A stretch of 39,341 bases of DNA from a virus. Positions 31,684-39,341 of the stretch are shown here, piece after piece (the stretch's first letter is position 1; each line of letters begins with the position of its first letter). The position numbers and the translations under genes are program-made. Under the pieces are notes generated by a model. The model saw nothing but the letters and a program-made list of their open reading frames with translations. It made no database searches and was not told the origin of the DNA. The stretch is taken from positions 1 to 39,341 of the IMG/VR virus record IMGVR_UViG_3300047550_003771. One strand, given 5' to 3'.

Positions 31684-32820
31684 ATGCCAAATTTTCAAGA
31701 TCTACTTAACAAGGCTAGAGGTGCAGTTAGTGGAGCTGTAAGTAACGTTACTCGTCGTTTTAATCCTCCGGCAAGTCCGTCATGGCGATCTAATTGGCCT
31801 CCTCCGACCAGGCTTCAACAATCTGTTGCGCAAACCGAGCGGGATGCAGCAGCTGCAGCTACACGAATTAGGCAGAATCAACCAGCGGCAAATCCGCTTA
31901 CTCAATTAGTTTCTGGAGCAGCAGGTTTAGCATCGCTCAGTCCTTTAGCAGGAGTAATGTTTCAGAGTGGAATTCGATCTGTTAATACGTTAATTGACCC
32001 GCAGACTGGACTTGTCCCTACTGTTACAAGGCTTGTACGTGGAGTGGGTAATTTTGCGCAAGGTCGTCCTTATGAGGCACCCTCTAGAGGTGCTGATATA
32101 AGTAGTTCAATTCGTGGCTTTATTGGCCCTACTCAAGATATTTATGAACAGCCTGGCGTTGGTTATTTTGATCGCCGCTCTGGTCGTTTCTTGGGGCGCG
32201 GTAATGCTGGACAACAAAGCACAGGTGGCGGCGGTGGCGGCCCTGCAGAACGCGCCTATCGTCAAGAAGTTTCGCGTACTGCTCAGCTTGCAGCACAAAA
32301 TCCAGAGTTAACTCGTTATGAAAAGGATGCTGCAGATGCAAAAGCTTCCGGTGATCAAGCACGTATGGATGCAGTGCGTGATCAAGGTATGGCTATTTGG
32401 GCTGCCAAGTATGGCAAACCTGACAAGTATGGCAAACCTGGTTTAGCTAGTCGCGTCAAGCCAGGTCAGTCTGGATACGATGTAATCCAACGTACTTTAT
32501 ATCCACAAGGGGCTCCTCTTCCGCCTCTTTCTCCTGCTGCTCAAGGAATGCTTGATGCAGTTGCGCCAGTAAATTCACAGGGTATCCGTCCTGACATCAC
32601 ACCAATGCCTGGGCAACTACCTGCTTTTGGCACAGCATCAGAAGCAATGTATCAAGCTGTTACAGATGGTGGACGGTTGGTTACTCCTATGTCTGCTCCT
32701 GCTGCTCCGACGCCTCAAGCAGCTGCTGCTCAAAACCTGGTAGATATCTATAAAGGTGAGATCACAGGTGATGATGAGTTTGCCAAGCGTTTGCGGGCAA
32801 TGCAGCAATATATTCAATAG
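31684..32820 (+). CDS. virion protein candidate with Gly linker, 378 residues
   Basis: ATG 31,684, 2 bases after the previous stop. N-terminal basic helix (DLLNKARGAVSGAVSNVTRRF), a hydrophobic Ala/Leu/Gly part (LVSGAAGLASLSPLAGVMFQSG), a poly-Gly linker at about residues 182-187, then a helical domain with a short tandem repeat (KYGKPDKYGKPG) and 'SRVKPGQSGYDVIQRTLYP'. The C-terminus is Pro/Ala-rich ending in a helix. Function unknown; a two-domain structural protein is likely. Confidence 0.6.
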   Translation: MPNFQDLLNKARGAVSGAVSNVTRRFNPPASPSWRSNWPPPTRLQQSVAQTERDAAAAATRIRQNQPAANPLTQLVSGAAGLASLSPLAGVMFQSGIRSVNTLIDPQTGLVPTVTRLVRGVGNFAQGRPYEAPSRGADISSSIRGFIGPTQDIYEQPGVGYFDRRSGRFLGRGNAGQQSTGGGGGGPAERAYRQEVSRTAQLAAQNPELTRYEKDAADAKASGDQARMDAVRDQGMAIWAAKYGKPDKYGKPGLASRVKPGQSGYDVIQRTLYPQGAPLPPLSPAAQGMLDAVAPVNSQGIRPDITPMPGQLPAFGTASEAMYQAVTDGGRLVTPMSAPAAPTPQAAAAQNLVDIYKGEITGDDEFAKRLRAMQQYIQ

Positions 32821-32823
32821 TCT

Positions 32824-32982
32824 TTAAACTTTCTTGGCATTGCTACGGCATGTAAGCCCAGCCAACTGGACACGAATCTTTTGATTCACGGGGGCCAGTG
32901 TTGTTGCTTTAAAACCATGATTCTTTGTCCTCGATTTGTTAAACGAACCTTGACCACTCTTGCCACAACCCTGGCACTCCAA
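32824..32982 (-). CDS. possible small zinc-ribbon protein on the opposite strand, TTG start
   Basis: The 226-base gap between the rightward genes holds a minus-strand frame of 52 codons from TTG 32,982 to TAA 32,824: MECQGCGKSGQGSFNKSRTKN, then HGFKATTLAPVNQKIRVQLAG and a final LTCRSNAKKV. The CxxC knuckle with a third Cys and many basic residues looks like a small zinc-binding protein. AGGA lies 11 bases before the TTG. The start codon is weak and there is only one further Cys, so a decayed gene is also possible. Just one other gene in the rightward module has this orientation. Confidence 0.4.
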   Translation of the reverse strand: MECQGCGKSGQGSFNKSRTKNHGFKATTLAPVNQKIRVQLAGLTCRSNAKKV

Positions 32983-33046
32983 ACAGTTTTTATTCCTGGT
33001 CTCAAGGCAAGTTCAAATTGGGTAGGAGAATAAGGAAACAAATACC

Positions 33047-33715
33047 ATGGCTACACCACGCGTAGGTACTCTTCCACATGCAGAGCGGATGGCAATTTTT
33101 AATGCCGCCCGTCAACTTAAATTAGATCCTTACGAATTTGGAGGCTTTCTTAGCCTTGAGTCGGGTCCTAATATGGATCCAAACATCCGTGGTGGTGCCG
33201 GTGGTAACTACTACGGCATGATTCAATTTGGACCAGGTGAACGACAAAAGTATTTAGATCCTGCCAAGATCGGTAAGTACACACGCGCTGAACAAATTCC
33301 TCACGCTGTTCAATTCCTACTTGATCGCGGGTTTAAACCCGGTGAAATGGGTGTTGAACGGGCCTATGCCACTGTCTTAGGGGGTAATCCCAATGTTTCC
33401 TTAACAGCTAAGGATTCCTTTGGCACATCTGTTGCTGGTGCTGCACCTCGATTTAAGAAAGGTGGCGATCTTTACGAAAGTGCTCGACGGGTACTTGGTG
33501 ATGTACCAAGTGATTTAGGTGCCACATCTACTTCACAAGCTGTTCAACGAGGCAATTCCTTTGGACAAATGCTTGTTGATTCTGTTGTTAAAGCACTGAT
33601 TGAACGCAAACAAAACCAACAGCCACCTTCACCTTTGTCAGGGATTTTAAGCCCTACTGATTTATTTACTCAATATGGTCTCCACTCAATTAACCCCCTG
33701 GAGATGTTCCAATAA
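33047..33715 (+). CDS. lytic transglycosylase-like virion protein, 222 residues
   Basis: ATG 33,047. The N-terminal 115 residues follow the lysozyme/transglycosylase pattern: helix ERMAIFNAARQLKLDPYEFGGFLSLESG with the candidate catalytic Glu (E38), then GGAGGNYYGMIQFGPGERQKYL (the 'GliQf' element) and RAEQIPHAVQFLLDRGFKPG. The rest is linker and helix. It would cut glycan strands of the host wall, complementing the M23 peptidase encoded 2 kb upstream. Its stop overlaps the next start (TAATG). Confidence 0.7.
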   Translation: MATPRVGTLPHAERMAIFNAARQLKLDPYEFGGFLSLESGPNMDPNIRGGAGGNYYGMIQFGPGERQKYLDPAKIGKYTRAEQIPHAVQFLLDRGFKPGEMGVERAYATVLGGNPNVSLTAKDSFGTSVAGAAPRFKKGGDLYESARRVLGDVPSDLGATSTSQAVQRGNSFGQMLVDSVVKALIERKQNQQPPSPLSGILSPTDLFTQYGLHSINPLEMFQ

Positions 33716-34026
33716 TGGCTACACCTTCTACAAGGCGTTCTTACCTTTCGGATGACGCATTACCAAGTGACTGGCTCCAGTATTCCACTGGAGCCAAATC
33801 ACTTCCTTTTATTTCTACGGCAGGTGCTTCTACGGCATTTGATGAACGCCCTAATACACTGATCAGCTCCTTGTTTAATAGAGCAAGTGAATTTAGATCT
33901 AAAGGTGGTCATAGAGGAAATACCTTCCAGAGGTTTTTAAACCTGATGAATAATCCAGAAGCATTGGCACAAGACAAGATGCAAGTACCTCCAGCATTTG
34001 CAGCTTTCTCTCAGTTTGGCCAATAA
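33715..34026 (+). CDS. hypothetical 103-residue protein coupled to the transglycosylase
   Basis: ATG 33,715 in TAATG overlap. Polar sequence (MATPSTRRSYLSDDALPSDWLQYSTGAKSLPF), a helix (TLISSLFNRASEFRSKGG) and the end NPEALAQDKMQVPPAFAAFSQFGQ. No known family. A small structural or assembly role is plausible from context. Confidence 0.6.
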   Translation: MATPSTRRSYLSDDALPSDWLQYSTGAKSLPFISTAGASTAFDERPNTLISSLFNRASEFRSKGGHRGNTFQRFLNLMNNPEALAQDKMQVPPAFAAFSQFGQ

Positions 34027-34039
34027 GAAAAAATTAGAC

Positions 34040-34045
34040 TAGAAT
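34040..34045 (+). promoter_or_regulatory. late promoter-like box GACTAGAATG, upstream copy
   Basis: TAGAAT 32 bases before the orphan GTG at 34,078. Probably the original promoter of the tail gene now starting at 34,723. Confidence 0.45.
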
Positions 34046-34077
34046 GTTGGTACTAACAGATATTGAGCGGTAACAGT

Positions 34078-34104
34078 GTCGTCTACTAGGGATACAAATT
34101 AAAA
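34078..34104 (+). pseudogene. stranded start of the 34,723 gene, cut off by the endonuclease insertion
   Basis: GTG 34,078 opens a frame of eight codons reading (V/M)SSTRDTN and then a stop. Just before the present start of the tail gene, the in-frame DNA reads STRDRVFKQIS. The two stretches TCTACTAGGGAT and TCTACCAGAGAT are near copies. The simplest reading is that the tail protein once began M-S-S-T-R-D and that the minus-strand endonuclease gene between the copies separated the start from the body. Confidence 0.5.
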
Positions 34105-34115
34105 GTTTTTGTTAT

Positions 34116-34673
34116 TTAGAATTTGTTTTTAGCAAAGGCTTTTTCAAGGGGCCATCCTTTGTTTAGTCTTTTTTGCATTGATTGGGGTTTAATACCTATT
34201 TCTTTTGCCCAATCAGCAATGCACATTGTTTTGCCATTGAAGGTATAAAGACGTGTAGCACGTTTACCACCGCGATTACGTGTTTGTTCTTTTCGTGTTG
34301 CCCATTTACAGTTATCTTTACAGTAGTTTCCATTGTTGTCAATACGTTCTAATTCCATTTTGGGATCAGGTTTAAATCCCATATCTTTTAAAAACACACT
34401 AAAGTCTTCCCAAGCAGCGTCATACGTAATACCACGCCCTCCGTACCTCGCATAATGACTAGTGCCAGAATGGTTACAACGTGATTTCATGGCACACCAT
34501 GAGCCATATTCAGGTGTTTTGTCACGATTGCCGCCATGTTTAAATGCAGCACATTGTTTTGAACAATACACATAACCCCGATCACGCATTCTTTTTCTAT
34601 GCCACGCAGCCGCATTACCAAATCTTTCAAAAAGTTGATTGCAACGATTGCACTGAAATACTGTTTGTACCAT
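34116..34673 (-). CDS. HNH-type homing endonuclease on the opposite strand, 185 residues
   Basis: The N-terminal zinc ribbon (CNRC at 8-11, CSKQC at 37-41) is followed by the core known from a widespread phage family: PEYGSWCAMKSRC (54-66), YARYGGRGITYDAAWEDF (74-91), DMGFKPDP, LERIDNNGNYCKDNCKWATRKEQ (108-130). These give the conserved Glu/Arg/Asp/Asn positions I associate with phage putative HNH or AP2-linked homing endonucleases. The C-terminus (ADWAKEIGIKPQSMQKRLNKG) is a helix-turn-helix for DNA binding. The gene is AT-rich and runs against all tail genes. It lies between a duplicated start region of the next gene, so it is probably a recent insertion. Confidence 0.8.
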   Translation of the reverse strand: MVQTVFQCNRCNQLFERFGNAAAWHRKRMRDRGYVYCSKQCAAFKHGGNRDKTPEYGSWCAMKSRCNHSGTSHYARYGGRGITYDAAWEDFSVFLKDMGFKPDPKMELERIDNNGNYCKDNCKWATRKEQTRNRGGKRATRLYTFNGKTMCIADWAKEIGIKPQSMQKRLNKGWPLEKAFAKNKF

Positions 34674-34679
34674 TAGAAT
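34674..34679 (+). promoter_or_regulatory. late promoter-like box ATTAGAATAA, downstream copy
   Basis: TAGAAT directly outside the endonuclease start, 43 bases before GTG 34,723. It could replace the promoter separated by the insertion. Confidence 0.45.
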
Positions 34680-34692
34680 AAAAGAAGTTTTC

Positions 34693-34725
34693 GGAGGCCC
34701 CTATCAATCTACCAGAGATAGGGTG
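34693..34725 (+). promoter_or_regulatory. Shine-Dalgarno and start codon separated by a hairpin
   Basis: GGAGG (34,694-34,697 with flanks) is 26 bases from GTG 34,723, too far for normal initiation. CCCTATC/GATAGGG between them forms a 7-pair stem with an 11-base loop that would bring the two together, as known for T4 gene 38. Confidence 0.45.
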
Positions 34726-35520
34726 TTTAAGCAAATATCCAGTACTAGCTCGAATAAACAACCCGTATTTAGTGATCGCCCACTGTTTGATTCGGTGCGT
34801 GTCACTACACAAACAGTTGGTAGTGCATCCACAAATACACTGTTTGTGCAAGGTGGTCAGGCACCATCCATCCTTGTTGACATGGATGCTGCCCTAAGCG
34901 AAGACACAAACTCTGGTGGTGTTGTTGACTCCATCACCATCGTACGTAATGATGCTTATCGTGCAGCTGATTACACAGTTAACGCATCAACCTCTGGCAC
35001 ACCCATCTCCTTGGTCAGTGGTCAGATCGTATTCATCTCCAGCACTGGCGTACTGACCGGTGGAGGCGCTCCTTTCAGCGGTTACGGGTACTACACCTAC
35101 ACAGGCTCTAGCACCCTCACAGGCGTCAATACAGCCCTTAACTACTCCGGTGGCATTGCGAGTGGTTTTGATTACAAAGGTGTTGCTTACGGCTACCAGC
35201 CAGCTGTAACCTTTGCTTTCTATCAAACACGTGGTACAACTACACCAATTCCTGGTTCTGGTGACTACCGTCTTCTGTTTGCTAAAACAGTTCCCGCCAA
35301 CAGTGGTACTGTTGATTGCAGTGATGTAATGCCGCAACTTGCATATCCAATGCCAGCTGGGGGTAATACCACAGGCCTTGGCTCTACTGCTCCTCTACGC
35401 AACAAAGGGATTTACCTGGAGCGTGGTGATCGCATTTATGTCGGTGTGTTCCCAGATGGTCCTAATAGCTCTGGTTACATCCCTGGCGCACACGTAATTG
35501 CTCAAGGTGGTTTCTTCTAA
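34723..35520 (+). CDS. tail-region structural protein, 265 residues, GTG start
   Basis: GTG 34,723 is the only usual start codon in frame after the insertion. N-terminus (M)FKQISSTSSNKQPVFSDRPLFDSV, then a beta-rich Gly/Ser/Thr body (SGTPISLVSGQIVFISSTGVLTGGG; GDYRLLFAKTVPANSGTVDCSDVM) ending RGDRIYVGVFPDGPN and AHVIAQGGFF. The composition is that of a tail, baseplate or fibre-associated protein; I do not know the family. The original protein probably began a few residues earlier (SSTRDRVFKQ). Confidence 0.6.
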   Translation: MFKQISSTSSNKQPVFSDRPLFDSVRVTTQTVGSASTNTLFVQGGQAPSILVDMDAALSEDTNSGGVVDSITIVRNDAYRAADYTVNASTSGTPISLVSGQIVFISSTGVLTGGGAPFSGYGYYTYTGSSTLTGVNTALNYSGGIASGFDYKGVAYGYQPAVTFAFYQTRGTTTPIPGSGDYRLLFAKTVPANSGTVDCSDVMPQLAYPMPAGGNTTGLGSTAPLRNKGIYLERGDRIYVGVFPDGPNSSGYIPGAHVIAQGGFF

Positions 35521-35522
35521 TT

Positions 35523-37160
35523 ATGGCAAAAAAGAGTGGAAGCTCTTTTGGTAATTTTCAAAGATCAACCATATTTGACCCAAGGCCTGTAAAGCCAATC
35601 ACGACAGAATTTTCCAAGGGTTCTGTCCCTGATTCTTTGTATTCAGTTAATAGGGAAGCGGCATGGACAAGATGGCGCCGTGGCTTTGAGATAGCCGTTT
35701 CTTCCTTAATGGACAACAACTATGAATACTCTTTTTCTTATCGTATTCCACTTCCACCAGGTGTTCAGCCAATAACAGGTAATTACCCAACAATTCCTGG
35801 ACTCTTCCAAGGCTTTCCTACATCCTGTAAAGAGTTTGGCATGCATTGGGCAGGCACTCGTGTAGCTGGCAGTCTACGTTTAGATAACATACGCAATACA
35901 AAAATCTTAGATACAGAATACTGGCCTGATTCAGAGTTTGAAGACTACGAAAACCCTGGTCTTTTCTTTGATGAAGAAACACATTCTGCAACAGTACCAG
36001 CATCTATTGAATCTGTAACAGAAGATGCTGATTATTGGTATGTGCAATTGGCTGGTGGATGGAGTGAAACAACTCCTTTACCTCCTCCTCTTTATGTGCC
36101 TGTACCGGGTATTCCAGGTGGAATCAAGGCAATCAATGGTGAGGTGCTAGAAGATCGAATCTTAACTGTAGGAGGTGTTCCTGTAACACGCGATACAATT
36201 GATCCACAAACACAAAAAAGATATGGCTACGTTCAAGCAGTTTTAGTTGAAACGTATCCTTCTACAGGCATACTAAAACTGCGCAAAGCAGGTTCTGTTG
36301 AAGCAACACCGGATCGTACGCTAGTAACTCCTGCGACAAGACCACCTTCTATTGGAAGGTTCTTAATGACTGGAACACGTTATTGTTGCTCCTGTCAAGA
36401 CTTTAGCCGTAGAGAATATTCATACATGACAACATTAACAGATAGTATCAAGCGTAAATTTCCTCGTACCAGCCTTGCTTCTCTTAAGCCTGGTCGTTAC
36501 GAAATTATGAAAGATCGCTTGAATAACGTAGACAACAGTGCAATGACACCGGGGAACACAAATAGAAACATGACGATTGTGTCACCTTCCCCTGAATACA
36601 ACGTTCCTCCTACCATTACTCCTAACTCCTCTACAGTACCTGGGACCACACGAGATAATCCTGGTGTATTTAGAGATTTTGGTGCCATGTATTTACGGTC
36701 TAGTACAGACCCCTCTCTACCTGGTGCCAGGGCAGATGGTATGCCTATTTATGAAGACTACACTTCTAGTGAAGGAGAGATAACAAGTATTGACGACTAT
36801 TGGGCTCCGTTGTTGGATGAGATGCGTTACTGCAAGCACATCTATGCAATGAAGTTTAGAGAAGATGTGTTCCCACCTGAACCTTCTGATTTCCCAATGG
36901 GACAAGAAAGCATGGTGGAATGGGAACAGAAACTTGTGTTAAAGGCAGAAACAGAGGTTGAAAGGCAATCAGCATTAACAACAAGAGCCTTGTCTTACAT
37001 GGATGTTCCTCCTTACAACTGTCAATCTCCAATGATGATGCCGATGATGCAGAAATTGTTTAACATCCCATCTACATTCATTTTGATGCAAGGCTTTATT
37101 ATGTATGATAAGGATGGAAATTCCTATGTTCCATCCAACGGTGAGCGGCCGCAGGCGTAA
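35523..37160 (+). CDS. tail protein candidate with Cys-rich 'RYCCSCQDFSRREY' motif, 545 residues
   Basis: ATG 35,523, 2 bases after the previous stop. N-terminal MAKKSGSSFGNFQRSTIFDPRP, aromatic and Pro-rich domains (YSFSYRIPLPPGVQPITGNY; GLFQGFPTSCKEFGMHW), the motif TRYCCSCQDFSRREYSYM near residue 288, and a C-terminal helix region (MVEWEQKLVLKAETEVERQ). The Cys-x-Cys block resembles a SWIM-like zinc site, though the fourth ligand is unclear. I recall 'YCSCqDf.rR.y' in large cyanophage structural proteins. Probably part of the tail or its tip. Confidence 0.55.
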   Translation: MAKKSGSSFGNFQRSTIFDPRPVKPITTEFSKGSVPDSLYSVNREAAWTRWRRGFEIAVSSLMDNNYEYSFSYRIPLPPGVQPITGNYPTIPGLFQGFPTSCKEFGMHWAGTRVAGSLRLDNIRNTKILDTEYWPDSEFEDYENPGLFFDEETHSATVPASIESVTEDADYWYVQLAGGWSETTPLPPPLYVPVPGIPGGIKAINGEVLEDRILTVGGVPVTRDTIDPQTQKRYGYVQAVLVETYPSTGILKLRKAGSVEATPDRTLVTPATRPPSIGRFLMTGTRYCCSCQDFSRREYSYMTTLTDSIKRKFPRTSLASLKPGRYEIMKDRLNNVDNSAMTPGNTNRNMTIVSPSPEYNVPPTITPNSSTVPGTTRDNPGVFRDFGAMYLRSSTDPSLPGARADGMPIYEDYTSSEGEITSIDDYWAPLLDEMRYCKHIYAMKFREDVFPPEPSDFPMGQESMVEWEQKLVLKAETEVERQSALTTRALSYMDVPPYNCQSPMMMPMMQKLFNIPSTFILMQGFIMYDKDGNSYVPSNGERPQA

Positions 37161-37170
37161 CCAGTTGCTG

Positions 37171-37176
37171 TAAAAT
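37171..37176 (+). promoter_or_regulatory. late promoter-like box TGCTGTAAAATAG
   Basis: TAAAAT 25 bases before ATG 37,202. Confidence 0.4.
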
Positions 37177-37201
37177 AGAAAAACACAGGTCGATATAGGT
37201 A

Positions 37202-39127
37202 ATGCTTTTATTAACCTCTACATCAGATCGTATTTTACTGGTTACCAGCAGTGCTGATGCTATTGAGGTACATGCTTCTTATGTTGATAACGTAGCCGGT
37301 GAAGTTGTTCCAGGTAGAGCAAACACCTTAATTTCTACGGCAACAACAACTACTATTGTTTCAAGTCCTAGTGCAACTACAACACAACGTAACGTACGTA
37401 CTCTTTACCTGAAGAATGAAGGGCTTGGTACCAATACACTGACAGTTAATCATGATAATGGGACAACAGTATCTACAATTTGGCAAGGTGACTTAGCAAC
37501 AGAAGAAGAGCTGAGTCTTGTTCAGGATGGAACCTGGAAAGTATATGCAGCAAATGGTTTAGAAAAAGTTTATACAATGATTGGACCTACGGGTCCTACA
37601 GGCCCAGCTGGCGGCCCTACAGGTGCCACGGGTCCTACAGGTCCTATTGGTGTTACAGGTCCTACTGGCGTACAAGGACCAACAGGTACTCAAGGACCTA
37701 CAGGCCCACAGGGTTTAACAGGTGTCACTGGTGCTACAGGCCCTATTGGCGTAACAGGAGCCACTGGACCACTTGGTAATACAGGTGGTGTAGGTGCCAC
37801 AGGTGCCATTGGCCCAACAGGACCAATCGGTGTCACTGGCCCCACAGGCCCTATCGGTCCTATTGGTGTTACAGGGGCTACAGGTCCTATTGGCATTACG
37901 GGCGCGACAGGTGTTACTGGTGCCACAGGTGCAGTAGGTCCAACTGGGCTAATTGGTGAAACAGGCCCCATTGGTGTAACAGGTGCTACAGGTCCCGTTG
38001 GTGTTACTGGTGCAACTGGAGTTACCGGTCCTATTGGCGTAACAGGTGCTACAGGCCCTATTGGTGTTACTGGTGCCACAGGTGCAGTAGGCCCTGGAGT
38101 TGCATCAGGAGGTAACGTAAATGATCTGTTAACACGTGGTGCCGGTCCTGACTACACAACTGTCTGGACTGCAACCCCAACGGTTAGCAAGCTGGCAATC
38201 AATACAACTTTAGACTTAGCACCAAGTTCTGGTGAGCTTAGTTGGGATCCCACAGAAGGAACCGTGCGCCTTGGAACTCCAGGTGTAACGTATCAACTGG
38301 GTCAAGAAATATCGTTCAAATGTAAAAATACCTCAGCTGACAATATCCTGGATGGTGAAGCCGTCATGTTCATGGGGGCAGATTCAACTACTGGATACAT
38401 AGAAATAGCCCACATGATAGCCGATGGCACTTTGCCTGGCTATGTATTTTTTGGCGTGGCTACAGAGCCTATTGCAATCGGTGCTGTAGGGTATGTCACA
38501 ACATTAGGCAAGGTACGTAATGTTGATACGAGTGCTTTTCCCGAAGATTCGGTCCTTTGGTTAAGCCCAACAAATCCTGGTGAATTTCAATTAACAGAAC
38601 CAGAAGCCCCAAATCTAAAGATTGCCGCTGCTGCTGTTATTAAGTCACATCCTACAAATGGCATTCTTTTTGTAAGGGCTGAAACGGGTCGCAACATTGC
38701 TGACTGTCATGATGTTGATGTTGGGCTAGGTGCTTCTAATCTTCAATACTTGGGTTGGACAGAAGCTTTTCAGCGCTGGCAACCTATTACGCTACCAAAT
38801 GCTTCTCCACGTAGCATTACTATTGCTGCACCACAAACTGGTGATGGCTTTACGCTTTTTAGAACAGATAGAGAGATTACGTTTTCTTCTGTAATTGGAA
38901 TAGTGCAGGGGAGCTCAACACCTAGTGTTACTTATGAAATACGCTATGCTAGCGATCGGAGTACATCAGGTACTTTAGCCATGGCTCCAGATACAGTAAC
39001 TAATTCAACTACGGGAGATTCGGCTGCAATTCAAAACCAACCGATTGCTTCCGGATATTATATCTGGCTTAAGATTACTAATGTCAGTGGAACCGTAGAC
39101 GAATTTAATGTATCCATTGCATTTTGA
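37202..39127 (+). CDS. collagen-like tail fibre or adhesion protein, 641 residues
   Basis: ATG 37,202. The N-terminal 127 residues are beta-like and probably bind the virion. Residues about 128-298 are some 57 Gly-X-Y triplets dominated by GPT, GAT, GPI and GVT, interrupted once by a doubled Gly near residue 139 ([11 protein letters not shown]). This is a collagen-type triple helix, so the protein is a trimer. The C-terminal 340 residues are beta-rich ([50 protein letters not shown]) and likely form the receptor-binding or spike part. Phage collagen-like fibres are well known. Confidence 0.85.
   Translation: MLLLTSTSDRILLVTSSADAIEVHASYVDNVAGEVVPGRANTLISTATTTTIVSSPSATTTQRNVRTLYLKNEGLGTNTLTVNHDNGTTVSTIWQGDLATEEELSLVQDGTWKVYAANGLEKVYTMIGPTGPTGPAGGPTGATGPTGPIGVTGPTGVQGPTGTQGPTGPQGLTGVTGATGPIGVTGATGPLGNTGGVGATGAIGPTGPIGVTGPTGPIGPIGVTGATGPIGITGATGVTGATGAVGPTGLIGETGPIGVTGATGPVGVTGATGVTGPIGVTGATGPIGVTGATGAVGPGVASGGNVNDLLTRGAGPDYTTVWTATPTVSKLAINTTLDLAPSSGELSWDPTEGTVRLGTPGVTYQLGQEISFKCKNTSADNILDGEAVMFMGADSTTGYIEIAHMIADGTLPGYVFFGVATEPIAIGAVGYVTTLGKVRNVDTSAFPEDSVLWLSPTNPGEFQLTEPEAPNLKIAAAAVIKSHPTNGILFVRAETGRNIADCHDVDVGLGASNLQYLGWTEAFQRWQPITLPNASPRSITIAAPQTGDGFTLFRTDREITFSSVIGIVQGSSTPSVTYEIRYASDRSTSGTLAMAPDTVTNSTTGDSAAIQNQPIASGYYIWLKITNVSGTVDEFNVSIAF
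37583..38095 (+). repeat. collagen-coding repeat tract
   Basis: About 57 consecutive nine-base units coding Gly-X-Y. Units use varied synonymous codons (GGT CCT, GGC CCA, GGA CCA), which would limit slippage and recombination; recurring blocks such as [10 protein letters not shown] suggest past unit duplication. Confidence 0.85.
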
Positions 39128-39130
39128 CGC

Positions 39131-39136
39131 TAAGAT
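39131..39136 (+). promoter_or_regulatory. late promoter-like box GCTAAGATATAG
   Basis: TAAGAT, a weak copy of the late box, 21 bases before ATG 39,158. Confidence 0.3.
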
Positions 39137-39157
39137 ATAGGTAAGTAAGCTACAGCT

Positions 39158-39341
39158 ATGGCAACCTTTAATAAGTTCAACTCTTTCGTTGAAGCGCTTG
39201 CCGAGAAGACTCATAACCTCGGCTCTGACACGCTGACGGTAGCACTGACTAACACTGTGCCCGTTAACACCAACACGGTGATTGCAAACATCACCCAAAT
39301 TGCCTACACCAATATCCAGAACGGCACCACCACTGGCCGCA
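39158..39341 (+). CDS. conserved phage tail-region protein, 3' end beyond the window
   Basis: ATG 39,158; 61 codons are visible and the gene leaves the window. The N-terminus MATFNKFNSFVEALAEKTHNLGSDTLTVALTNTVPV is a pattern I know from many phages ('F..f...lae..hnLgsdtl.vaLtn..P...n.v..di.ei'). These proteins lie next to tail fibre genes and are presumed virion components. C-ending codons suggest high expression. Confidence 0.75.
   Translation, partial: MATFNKFNSFVEALAEKTHNLGSDTLTVALTNTVPVNTNTVIANITQIAYTNIQNGTTTGR

Noticed and set aside
34104-34720. Group I intron carrying the minus-strand endonuclease
   Set aside because: Only about 10-50 bases lie outside the endonuclease gene on each side, too little for an intron core, and the gene is on the opposite strand.
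37690-38079. 129-residue minus-strand frame of Pro/Val/Ala repeats
   Set aside because: It is the complement of the collagen tract.
1-39341. Lysogeny module, integrase or attachment site
   Set aside because: No recombinase or phage repressor was found and no attachment-type repeats at the tRNA were seen; parts of the genome outside the window are unknown.

Overview
The window reads as part of the genome of a tailed double-stranded DNA phage, most likely a lytic cyanophage of a unicellular cyanobacterium. I recognise a terminase large subunit, portal, overlapping scaffold, HK97-type capsid protein, two virion-associated wall hydrolases, a collagen-like fibre and two homing endonucleases. Many small genes have the look of cyanophage accessory proteins (for example the 'YGGPEEGGWYY', 'ASWKAPAKHVRYNLL' and 'LNHDWPKEADQVH' proteins). 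The cyanobacterial host is inferred from memory of such families; no search was run. I see no integrase, repressor or lysogeny module.

Layout. Positions 1 to about 12,760 form a leftward module of some 36 small, tightly packed genes. Where genes touch, they overlap by 1 to 20 bases (ATGA, TAATG, GTGA). Where a gap exists, it almost always holds a compact RNA-like element that starts right after the upstream stop codon and ends 14 to 32 bases before the next start. These elements fall into recurring families: A (6 copies), B (4), C (3 plus a divergent one), D (2) and a few singletons. Several stems show compensatory base changes. The leaders after them are poor in G, rich in C and A, and mostly lack a Shine-Dalgarno sequence. 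The module also carries tRNA-Leu(UAA), a PcfJ-like protein, an HNH/AP2 endonuclease, a DUF4236-like protein, a two-helix-turn-helix protein and an SSB-like protein. A good leftward sigma-70-type promoter lies at 12,470-12,497.

Transcription diverges at 12,760-12,845. From there to the right edge runs the rightward late module: a 976-residue protein, then a run of Ala/Gly/Gln-rich proteins with glycine-zipper hydrophobic segments (possible internal or ejection proteins), small paralogues sharing an N-terminal AGQT peptide, terminase (22,311-23,837), an AbrB-like protein, portal (24,590-26,941), scaffold (26,340-27,305), capsid (27,958-29,121), a decoration-like protein, a helix-hairpin-helix protein, an apparently circularly permuted M23 peptidase, connector and tail candidates, a transglycosylase-like protein, tail proteins and a collagen-repeat fibre. 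Most gaps between late genes carry a TA(G/T/A)AAT box about 10 to 36 bases before the start codon (80 before the capsid gene), suggesting many individual late promoters. An HNH-type endonuclease gene on the opposite strand (34,116-34,673) seems to have landed at the start of a tail gene and left a duplicated start region.

The most interesting features are the structured intergenic RNA families of the early module, the permuted M23 peptidase, the 602-base portal/scaffold overprint and the endonuclease insertion.
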